Positions 13,801 through 23,681 of a stretch of DNA of 64,000 bases are shown here, in pieces. Under the pieces are notes generated by a model. That model was not told the DNA's origin and did no database searches. It saw nothing but the letters and a program-made list of their open reading frames with translations. Source of the stretch: Pleurobrachia bachei (Eukaryota; Ctenophora; Tentaculata; Cydippida; Pleurobrachiidae); contig AVPN01000184.1 of the NCBI GenBank assembly GCA_000695325.1, forward strand, positions 4,381-68,380, written 5' to 3'. Numbering within the stretch: position 1 is the first letter of the stretch; every line of letters starts with the position of its first letter. A program made the position numbers and the translations under genes.

Positions 13801-16800
13801 GCTATATCTAACACATTGCAGGTCTAACTGCGGGAGGGACATACTTTGTAGAGCGAGGAAAGAACACTACCCTGGGGTGTACAGCTACGAAGAGTGCCTC
13901 TGACTACCCTCAATCACCCTCCCTGACATGGCTGGAGGGCAGTACAACTCTAGGATCAGGCAACTCTCTAACCCTGACAAACCTGCAAACTGACAAACAA
14001 GTGACATGTAGGATGACAGCTACAGATGACAGGGGAGAGGAGAAAATCATTGACCCCCAGTTTGGTGTCATTGTAATTTGGATGGAAACTCAGCCAGTTC
14101 CCAGGTTTACATTTAATTATATGACGTGATCAAGTTCCCAGGTTGGTAATGAAATTACCCCATCCCCCTGCATTAATATAGCTCACGGAGTATGATTGCA
14201 ATAAAAGGGGTGGCTTGGTAACCCGTTCCCAGGTTGATTACGAAATCACACATAACTTACAGGGGCGTCGCGTCTCATGGACTGAGGGGTTATTTCATTA
14301 CCCTTTCCCAGGATGGTCCAAGAGGGAGCAGATATAACGTTAACGTGCATGGCCACCACCAAGACAGATAGCACAGCTGATGTGGAGGTCAAGTGGATCA
14401 AAGATGAAACAAAAAATGTGAAAAGCGAGACGTTCTCCAAAACTTTAAAGGTAACACTTGTTACTTTTCTAATGTATGTGTATAAAAGTAGTCTGTTTTA
14501 TACAGTATGCTCTTGATCTGTCAGGTCAAATCGGAGTTGGAACTAAAGAATGTCACCCTGAATTCAACGGCAGGAGATTACAAATGTACAGCCAGCTACC
14601 CCGACTCAACAATCATCACCTCAAAGAGTGTACCCGTTGACACCCACTCCTCCCTCACCATCAACCCTACCAGGGCTATCCTAATCCAAGGGTCCACCAT
14701 CACTCTGGCAGCCACTATCCTAACATCAACTACTGTCCAAAACGTGCAATGGTACCCCACCACGGGGGTAAACAACTCAACCATCAAGACGGTGAATGGT
14801 GGAGTGAATAAGTATGAGATGAAAACTACGCTGGAGAGTGCTACAGAGACAGTGGAAATGTCTGTTCACATTAAAGCCAGGGATAAACTGATAACTGCAA
14901 ATGCTGACATTGTCGTCATAGGTAACAACTAACATGGTCGAGCTTGTATTGCGAGGTCGAGCTAATCGAAAAACTTAATAGTTACTACTAGTTTGAAAAT
15001 CAAAACATGTAGCAAAGCCTCAATTAACCATGCTTGTGAGAAAACACCGAAGACCGTTACATATCGATCAGGTTCAATTATGATTTTCCTTTCAGAGAAA
15101 ATGATGGACAGATTGAAGTTGGAAAGGACTATTGTCAGAGGAGATGAAAGTTTAAAGTGTGACTTTCAAAGAGAACCAATTCACCCTGTTATCACTTGGA
15201 CATCATCCAACGGGTAACAACAGAGTGGTGCCCCTATCTAGTACACTGGTGTTACGCCCTAGTTCCATAGTCAGAATTCTGCAAAATTTAGGCAGAATTA
15301 CGCCTTTTATTATCAGGCCCAACGCATGCACAAGGCGTAATTCTGCAGAGAAATTCTGCCCATGGAACAAGGGTGTAACACATGCTTGTAAACGTATGAG
15401 GTTACTAACCACTAAAACGAACTATATATAATCGCCACACAGAATTGCTATAGAGGGAGATGAATACGCGAAGGATGGGCTGCTCGTTTCTACGGTTAAG
15501 CCAACATTAAGTGGATCTTATACGTGCACTGCAGAGTATCAAACCATCGGAAATATCAGCTATACTCATAAAATCACCTTCCTTAGTCCGTTGACACCCA
15601 CTCCTCCCTCACCATCAACCCTACCAGGGCTATCCTATTCCAAGGGTCCACCATCACTCTGACAGCCACTATCCTAACCTCAACTACTGTCCAAAATGTG
15701 CAATGGTCCCCAACCACGGGGGTAAACAACTCGACTATCAAGACGGTGAATGGTGGAGTGAATAAGTATGAGATGAAAACTACGCTGGAGAGTGCTACAG
15801 AGACAGTGGAAATGTCTGTTCACATTAAAGCCAGGGATAAACTGATAACTGCAAATGCTGACATTGTCGTCATAGGTAACAACTAACATGGTCGAGCTTG
15901 TATTGCGAGGTCGAGCTAATCGAAAAACTTAATAGTTACTACTAGTTTGAAAATCAAAACATGTAGCAAAGCCTCAATTAACCATGCTTGTGAGAAAACA
16001 CCGAAGACCGTTACATATCGGTCAGGTTCAATTATGATTTTCCTTTCAGAGAAACTGATGGACACATTGAAGTTGGAAAGGACTATTGTGAGAGGAGATG
16101 AAAGTTTAAAGTGTGACTTTCAAAGAGAACCAATTCACCCTGTTATCACTTGGACATCATCCAACGGGTAACAACAGAGTGGTGCCCCTATCTAGTACAC
16201 TGGTGTTACGCCCTAGTTCCATAGTCAGAATTCTGCAAAATTTAGGCAGAATTACGCCTTTTATCATCAGGCCCAACGTATGCACAAGGCGTAATTCTGC
16301 AGAGAAATTCTGCCCATGGAACAAGGGTGTAACACATGCTTGTAAACGTATGAGGATACTAACCACTAAAACGAACTATATAATCGCCACACAGAAATGC
16401 TATAGAGGGAGATGAATACGCGAAGGATGTGCTGCTCGTTTCTACGGTTAAGCCAACATTAAGTGGATCTTATACGTGCACTGCAGAGTATCAAACCATC
16501 GGAAATATCAGCTATACTCATAAAATCACCTTCCTTGGTAAGACCGACCCCCACTTCCAAAGATAAGATAATAGAACCGCGATGGAGCATTTAGTAGAGA
16601 CTATTTAAATACCGGAGACCCTATTTGCCGTTTGTTTTGTTCAAAGGAGGGTCGAACAAGGCAATTTCTGTGCTGTCCCACAAAAGGCTCCCATGTCTCC
16701 GAACTGTGGTCAGTGCACAGTAGTATGACAACCTATACTTGCAGGTATTTCTAGATTGGATCTTCCTACATCCCCCGTTGGCGTGGGAGAGGATTTCAAT

Positions 16801-18209
16801 TTCACCATCACCGTTGAACGTTCTCCAGACATCACCCCAGAAAGTGTGGCAATACAGCTTAACGGAGTGGATGTAACTACTGGGTTTCATCAAAACACTC
16901 TATCTTCTAACGACACACATGTATGTTGAAAATTAAAATCCACTCCTTCACCTTCACGTTTGTTCAATGAACGCCCATGAATGAACGCCCGTGAATACTG
17001 TTCATGGGCTCTGCCTAAGCGCAAGTGCTGTGGTACCCTAGTCTATAGAAAATGTTGGGTATCAAAACTAATATATTATTCAGGTTAGGTACGAGTTGAG
17101 TAAGACATCACCAGCTAAAACTACAGACAGTGGTACCTACTCAACTCTGGTGACCTATAAAAATGGAAAAACCTCAACAATGACATCTGACACCAAAATT
17201 ACTGTATTGAGTAGGTACCATGCGAGCGAGTCATCTTATTTCTCATCGTTCCTTTATATCAGTAGCATGCTTGACTGAGTAAATATTATTATAGAAAATG
17301 GTTGCCTGGTTAAAATATATAGCGTGATTCATTTTTTTTTCCAGACTACTGTTCCAAGTTGTCCACCCTGGATAATGGAACACTACACTGCACGCCATCC
17401 GACTACTGGGCCGGTTTCAATGCCACGTGTAATGCCACGTGTAACGGTACCTACAGGATAGTTACACATGTTCGTCCCACCACCCTGACATGCACTAACG
17501 GGGTATGGGATGATACCTCAACCTTCTGCTCGCCCCGCAGCCTCCCTAAATTGTATCGGTGGAGCGACACACTTACGGTAAAACTCTACGAAACTGCTGA
17601 CTGTACAGGTCGGACAGCGACAATCATGTCTCTGGGGTGGATACAGTATCTGGAGGAAGTGGTTCAGACCATGAAGTGCTCAGAGTTTTGTGTGGGGACC
17701 TTTACCGGGTGTGAGACTGGGGGAAAGAAGCTGCTGCTGAACTTTGAGGTAGTACAAAGTGCTAATACGGCGTGGAATATGCTTCACTTGGCGAAACAGG
17801 AATTTGATGATTATCTCAGCGAGAATCCTTTTGTACCAAGAGAAACGGTAAGTCAGTTCATCAAAATGGGTCGACACGGAAAATAGGTCTTTGAGATATA
17901 GCAGGTCAGCATTCATAATTTTCTTTACAAAACACTTTCCTTGGAACAAACTACCCACTAAGTTTCAGTTTTATAGGAACTGCAAAAAGTAAAACATAAT
18001 CATATAAGCACAGCTTGAAACTTTACACGAGATGGTACAACTAGTAAACATCTGATTCTTGATGCGTCTTAAATTTCACAGCTCTTATCTCCTCTCAGTT
18101 GGAGCGAACAGGTTGCCTCGGGCTGAAGAGTACAGGGAAGGAGTGCATTGATGCAAAGTGTGTACCGAGTTACTTTACCGTCCCCTCCACTATCGACCTG
18201 ATCTGCTGA
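1845..18209 (+). CDS. Giant secreted multi-Ig protein with Sushi-like C-terminus
   Basis: Exon 1 (1845-1902) encodes a signal peptide (MIYLLLVLLAYNG...) and ends in phase 1. About 40 further exons follow, mostly phase 1 to phase 1, each carrying a whole or half Ig-like domain with the usual inner Cys and a Y-x-C or similar (VYTCK, TYTCEA, SYTCT). Clear single-exon domains include 2045-2374, 3865-4119, 4816-5100, 5873-6172, 7053-7373, 8377-8688, 8793-9038, 9802-10077, 10270-10560, 10806-11105, 11262-11513, 11703-11984 and 12119-12401. Split domains include 2542-2720/3035-3146, 4245-4361/4477-4608, 7826-7980/8118-8253, 9178-9291/9487-9615, 14312-14450/14525-14921 and 16745-16920/17084-17210. 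Exon 17345-17847 is Cys-rich and Sushi-like in its first half. The last exon (18099-18209) ends in a stop with no transmembrane helix, so the product is probably secreted. Internal duplications at 11.3-16.5 kb break some exon copies; exon 12612-12750 can splice to 14525, and 15096-15213 to 16395, keeping frame. Many N-x-S/T sites suggest heavy glycosylation. A role in adhesion or recognition is inference. Confidence 0.85.
2671..2913 (+). repeat. Exon-edge duplications in intron
   Basis: The 3' end of the exon finishing at 2720, with its donor and early intron, is repeated imperfectly downstream at about 2787-2855 and, shorter, at about 2886-2913. The second copy has lost the GT donor (cag|at) and the third keeps it (cag|gt). 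The spacers carry G-runs and CCATGG-centred motifs. Confidence 0.75.
6196..6433 (+). repeat. 19-bp minisatellite in intron
   Basis: About 12 nearly perfect tandem copies of a 19-bp unit (atatcaccatggtaaccca) fill the intron between Ig exons 5873-6172 and 6477-6587. Each unit contains the palindrome-like core CCATGGTAAC, which also recurs singly elsewhere in the window. Confidence 0.95.
11304..14730 (+). repeat. Tandem duplication of Ig exons (1.7-kb unit)
   Basis: Block 11304 to about 13024 is repeated at about 13026-14730, with offsets of about 1687-1722. It carries four Ig domains. The first two differ clearly between copies (for example LAAAELGAF versus QTTTELGTF; PSNDVTVTCSV versus PSADVTVTCNV). 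From about 11885 onward the copies are almost identical, introns included. The junction at about 13024 cuts the exon starting at 12825 and runs into a stop, so that exon copy is broken. Confidence 0.9.
14636..16544 (+). repeat. 954-bp tandem duplication inside Ig gene
   Basis: Sequence 14636-15589 is repeated at 15590-16544 with an offset of 954 and only scattered substitutions. The junction fuses the end of the Ig half-exon starting at 15443 out of frame to the middle of the preceding domain's exon, giving a stop. The second copy (16050-16167, 16395-16537) has normal splice sites. Either the first junction is an assembly error or the fused exon is skipped. Confidence 0.9.
15249..15381. mobile_element. 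Foldback/MITE-like inverted repeat
   Basis: This intronic element of about 133 bp has long imperfect inverted arms: gtgttacgccctagttccat at the left and its near-complement ending at 15381, with inner arms around AGAATTCTGC and GGCAGAATTACGCC. It is duplicated with its host block at about 16203-16335. It has no coding capacity and was probably mobilised by a DNA transposase elsewhere. Confidence 0.7.
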
Positions 18210-18519
18210 AACCTGACATCAGGATCCTGATGGCTGCTGGCTGCTGCCCCTATAATACTAACAATATCCCATCAACTATCGTCTATCGACCTGGTCTGCT
18301 AAGAGGAGGTGGTTCAGTGCAGTCACAGCATTGGCCTTTAAGTTGAACTGTTTTCAGCAACAGAGTGTTTTTAACTTATGATTTACGTGTTATCTTTTGC
18401 GTCGTGGGTGAAGTTTCCCCTGGACACGTTACAAACTTATTGGAAACTTCAAAAGCTTGTGTATAATTTTCGGGCTGGACCGCGTTAATTCCCGTAATTC
18501 CTATGCTAATTAAACCACT

Positions 18520-18523
18520 ACAG

Positions 18524-18561
<38 letters not shown>

Positions 18562-18757
18562 GAGGGAGAGAGAGAAAGATAGAGAGAGATAAAGAGAGCG
18601 AGAGATAGAGAGGGAGATAGAGAGAAAAAGAAGAGGCCATTACAAGCTCCCGTGTGTGTGACTGTCTGAGCGGGTGTAACACTATCACTCATCTCTTTCT
18701 AGCTTCTCTATGTTTATTTATTTCTCTCACTTTCTCTCACTCTCTCTCTCACTCTCA

Positions 18758-18817
<60 letters not shown>

Positions 18818-18850
18818 ATCTATCTTTCTCTCTCTCCCTCTCCTTCTCGG
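18520..18850. repeat. Opposed (GA)n and (CT)n tracts
   Basis: A purine tract of about 110 bp rich in GA (18523-18632) is followed, after an 85-bp spacer, by a CT-rich tract of about 130 bp (18717-18846). Together they form an imperfect inverted repeat between the Ig gene and the coiled-coil gene. Confidence 0.85.
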
Positions 18851-19111
18851 GATTCTCCTCGTCACTACACCCTTGCTAGTGATGACACATTCCGATATGT
18901 AGCTTCTCCTCCTCCTTCTCTCCTCCCATCTTTCTTTCAGGCTGTGTTGCTTTGTTATCAGATAAGCGATAAAATTATTTTACTACATTATACTGCTTGT
19001 GTTCCACACCTACGCTATTGTTTGAATAACGTTTGAAACCAGGTGTTTTACTTGTTCAAAAATCTAATACTGAACATGTTTTGAGAAGCGAGTTTTTGTT
19101 CACTAGCCAAG

Positions 19112-19880
19112 ATGGAGCGGGTGAAGAACATGACCAAGAAATTGATGGAACAGACCCGGGAAGCGAAAGAACGGATGGAAAGCGTACAAAAATCGATTGA
19201 GGAAATGAAACTAAAACTCGAAGAGGTTAGCTTTGAAAAAATTCAATATAATTGTTAGGGCGCTGTTGAGCGCTGTGATTATGGTAAGAATAAAGTTTTC
19301 GGGAAGGGATGAAGTCACATTTGCGCTTGCCAGCGCAGCAGTAAAAAAGTGCTATATCCGTAACTGAAACAATAAAGCTAAAACCTGGCAAACGCTGCTG
19401 GCCCCGGATAGGCTTTAAAAACTAGACAACTAAAACCAGCTGAATATTCCAGGAACAGAATGAGAAGGAGAGACTGATAGAGCTGTGTGATGAGAAAGAT
19501 GAAGAGCTGGAGGCTGTGACTGCAGAGAACGAGGAGGATCAGAAACAGATAAATACTCTTGAGGTATGCAGTAGTGAACGTTATGATGTTAGTAACTTTC
19601 ATGAGGGTCCCATTTAAAATAGATTACAACTTGTTGAGTAAGGGTTCAAAATAGAGTTACACATGTTTCACAACATGATATCTAACACACATTACACATG
19701 CTCTAACACATGATGTTTCAGCTTGAGATGGAGAACAATATGAGGGTGATAGACAGCAATAAGAACGAGCTACACAACCTGGAACAGGAGAAGAAACATA
19801 AGGATAACAAACATGCTGAACTACAGAAGAAGATGGATGTGTTCATTCAGGAGTGCATGGAAATGAGTGAAGCCGTGTAG
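19112..19880 (+). CDS. Small coiled-coil protein (about 127 aa)
   Basis: Three exons, all phase 0, join cleanly: 19112-19225 (MERVKNMTKKLMEQ...), 19453-19563 and 19722-19880, which ends EMSEAV-stop. Introns have GT donors and pyrimidine-rich AG acceptors. Nearly the whole product is Glu/Lys/Gln/Met-rich with heptad-like spacing of Leu, Ile, Met and Val, so it should be a continuous alpha-helical coiled coil. It has no signal peptide or membrane segment. Such composition occurs in tropomyosin-like, kinetochore and cytoskeletal adaptor proteins, and I cannot assign a family. The gene stands alone between the Ig gene and a repeat-rich stretch. Confidence 0.75.
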
Positions 19881-22800
19881 AGATATCGAGTTGGCCTCAA
19901 CAAGTCTCACGATCAATGTTTGTCGGGAATAAAGCCGTGGAGTGATAATGTAATTTAATTTCTAACCATGTTCTAGCCACATAATTTGATATAATATGGT
20001 GTTCGTTACACTTACACCCCAATTTTGAATTCCCACATTATTAACACTGGTATAGGCTGTAAGTACATTAAGAAAGAGTGATATTATTTTGTGTAAATGA
20101 CTAATTTTGTAGGCTCAGATTCAGCGTGTAATGGCGTACAAACTAAACAAGTCACAAAACATATCATTGGATAGGCTACAACATGCTCACAAAATGTCCC
20201 ACACAATATACATACACCAGACTGGAAGTTTGAGATAGCCAGGGTATGTCTACTAGGTACTATAAAGGTAGGTAGGTACTAGAAATCTTATGATATTCTT
20301 CGTCTAGGAAGTTCATTTTTCAGTGTTATTAGTGTTACTACTGCTTGTGAGTATAACTAGGAAGTATTGACTAATGGCTTTGATTATTGGTGAATTGAAG
20401 AGAATGCAGGCAATAATTATTGGTGTGTGCTGAGAATGCATTGTATGACTTCTTCTTTTAAGACCACGTCGTTCCTCCTCGAGGCTCACGTTAGCCACTC
20501 TTAAACAGCTCAACACGAGTAGCACGGTAGTTGAAGTTAGAATTGTGATACCTCTCTCAGTTCTGGAGATACATTATACTGGAGCTGTCTTTGCCTGGCA
20601 AAGTTTTCCAGCTTTGTGCTGTTTACTTTTCTTAGTAAAATGTGATTTAAGACTAAAAGCAAATTTCTAGCCTGCTGTTTCCTCGTTTGTACATTGTGTA
20701 ACTTGAATCTGTTTTATCACATTCAAACATGGCCGTGGCCATTCATTAGGACCGTGATGACGTCTATTTTATGAAATCTGACATGCAGTAGAATGTAGCC
20801 AATCTGTATCACACAAGTTCACTTGATTCCTTTGCACTTTGCAGGTCCTCGCAGGGGGAAGACGTTCACGAAAGCTTGTATTCACTTTTTTCTCAAAACC
20901 TTTTAGATAAATTTGTTATCGTATATGATTTCAAGCCGGTGTCTCATGTGTAACACAATAATGTCCCATCCTACTCCACACTCTCATGTGTCCCATCCTA
21001 CTACACACTCTTTGACTGGTTATCTGATACTACTTCCTACCTTGTGTGACAACTCCATGAGGTAACAGCAGGACACTACATCTTTCCTGATGCTCCTCAA
21101 TGTGTATTATGTTAATTTGTATACGATGTCTTCGGAAACTGATTTAACGCTCCTTATATTCTACATTTCACAAACAAACACATTCCAGGGGGACTTCATA
21201 TTTCCTGATGCTCCTCAAATTCTTCATATTATCATATATACCTACATCTCTCTTCTACATCTCAAGAATTGGGGCCCTCTCAATCTGGTGCTCGTCATCG
21301 TACCCCGCAATATGAGCCACCTGAACATTAACATGCATTAGCATTAGGAGCAACTCTACTTTATTGGATGATTGGGAATGGGAGGTACGTCACTTTGCCC
21401 ACTTTTGCCCATGTGGGCAAAAGTTAAGGTGATGAACCACACTTGGGAATCATTAGCATGCATTAGCACTAAGTAAATACTAGGTAACTCTACTTTATTG
21501 GGTGAATGGGACTCAATTTCCATTTCCCGTTTGTTAGTTGTGTACTTTGTATCACTGCACTGGCAAGCGCAAAGGTGACCATCCCCTCCCCCAGCCGCGC
21601 GTGCCAGAAAGCAGTAATATGTTTTTGCAGTTTTTAGCCAAAAATGGCATTTTGTGACGCCCATAGCGAGGCCCCAACTGAACCAATCGGTCTGAAATTC
21701 GGTATACAGTGTCTCATAGTCTAGATCTACTGTAGTTCAAAAGGGCAAGTCTCTATCTCTTTTAGTTTTAGAGATACAGCATCGTGCAAAAAGCAATAAA
21801 TGTCCCGGGTCTATGTATCTATGTATCTATGTATCTATCTATGGATAGACGCTGTTTTACGAAATTTATAATCATTTTTGACGCAAAACGGCATAAGATA
21901 GACACTTCTCGTTTGTTGCATTCGAAAGATAATCGTTTAAATTGTGTAGTCGAATGGTTTTTATTTTCTAGGTCTAACTAGAACGTCGTAAAAAACTGTC
22001 ATAAAGTTAAGACATTTTTCAAATAAACCCAATTTCTTTAAGCTCAATTTACACCCTGAAGACGGCTTCTGATTGAAAAATGAAGACCACACTTATGAAA
22101 GATAATCGTCCAAACTTTCAGAAACTATATCGCGAATTTGCGAAACTGTATTTCTAAGGGTCTTAAATCGCGTCTGAAGTTTAAGATTGCTTGAAAATAG
22201 ATAAGACGATAGTGCGTTTTTCGCCATAGCGACCTCAATTCTTGTCCAACCGATCTCAAACTTGGTCAGCATCTTTATCTAGGTAAGCCTGATAATACTA
22301 TTTCACTATCATGACGTTATAACGTCGCGACGTCACGCTATGACGTCATAATGACGTCAAAATCAATTTTTCGTGTTTTAGCAATTCCTGACGGTCGTTA
22401 CACATTTTGTTACTTCCAGACGTGTCTTACATCGCAATTCACATCAGAAAATACCAAAAATATACCCAATTATGCCAAAAACTAACAGAAATTAGTTGGC
22501 TGGAAAGGTGACCACTTTTGTTGTCAAACGGACACCTTTGCCCGGCCCGGGTTACGGATATCATCGATGGGGAAACCAGGGAGTTTGAGAAGAAAGAAAG
22601 GAAGAAAGAAGGAGAGAGANNNNNNNNNNNNNNNNNNNTTTCACTATCATGACGTTATAACGTCGCGACGTCACGCTATGACGTCATAATGACGTCAAAA
22701 TCAACATTTTCGTGTTTCAGCGATTCCTGACGGTCTTTACACATTTGGCTACTTCCAGACGTGTCTTACATCGCATTTCACATCAGAAAATACCAAAAAT

Positions 22801-23681
22801 ATACCCAATTATGCCAAAAACTAACAGAAATTAGTTGGCTGGAAAGGTGACCAATTTTGTTGGAAAACTGACACCTTTGCCCGGCCCGGTATTATGTTTG
22901 TATACGAAAACTTAGGAACCTTATATTCCTAAATACAGTTGTTTAACTTTGTTGTGAATCTTATATTCTACATTTCACAAACAAACACACTCCAGGGGGA
23001 CTTCGTATGTCCTGATCTGCTCCTCAAATTCTTCATATTATCATATACCAGATACCTACATCTCTCTTCTCCTACGCTCTCCACCAGTGATGGTATTGGA
23101 TAGCTTCCACAAACAAACATACACGCAATCCTCTCATGCAGCTCTCATAACCGCTCTCTCTCCCCCTCTCGTTCCCCACAGTTTTCTAACTACACGGCCT
23201 CTCTCTCACACTCCCCTCTCGTTCCCCACTAGTCACTACACGACCTCTCTCTCTCTCTCCATGTATATTTAACATTACTGTCCAGGTGAGAGAGGTGCAT
23301 GTTGAGTGTGATGACATTTTAATTGCTTTTCCCCTGTTTTACCATCCTGTTCGACGTGAATACGCTCTACTAGCTATACCTCTTGTTTAGTTTTCCTGCT
23401 TGTGTAGCAGCTCTCCTGCATAGTTCACCAGCTGTCAAAAAGCTTCTCGCACAACAACAAGCAATGTACACCAGCTAGAGCTTGATGACAGGTCATGTTG
23501 TACATTTCCGTTGACCACTATACCCTTCCTCTCTTGTAGCCGCTCTGTACTTGGCATTCCCTTTAGCTATAATCTTGAAATGTGTTCTGCAAATTCATGA
23601 ATTTTAATGACTTCACTTTGTTCCTAGTCTACAAGCATCTAGTCTGTTTTGTTGGACCGCTGTTGAGGCAGCTTAGAGACA
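19881..23681. other. Repeat-rich intergenic region with assembly gap
   Basis: I find no exon chain. It holds a TATC/TATG microsatellite (about 21811-21845), a perfect 11-bp-arm hairpin at 21401-21424 (acttttgccca / tgggcaaaagt), a gaaa-rich tract before the 19-N gap at 22620-22638, and CT-rich tracts near 23150-23260. A sequence of about 100 bp at 21163-21262 recurs imperfectly at 22964-23070, flanking the gap region. The last few hundred bases are presumably the promoter of the TRPM-like gene. Confidence 0.5.
22306..22895. repeat. Repeat flanking both sides of the 19-N gap
   Basis: About 255 bp at 22306-22560 (starting actatcatgacgttataacg) is repeated with few changes at 22639-22895, right after the N run. 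It is dense in TGACGTCA-like palindromes. The gap is probably a tandem array the assembler could not resolve. Confidence 0.85.

Noticed and set aside
18654-19036. Ser/Leu-rich open frames near 18.7-19.0 kb
   Set aside because: They are translations of the CT microsatellite.
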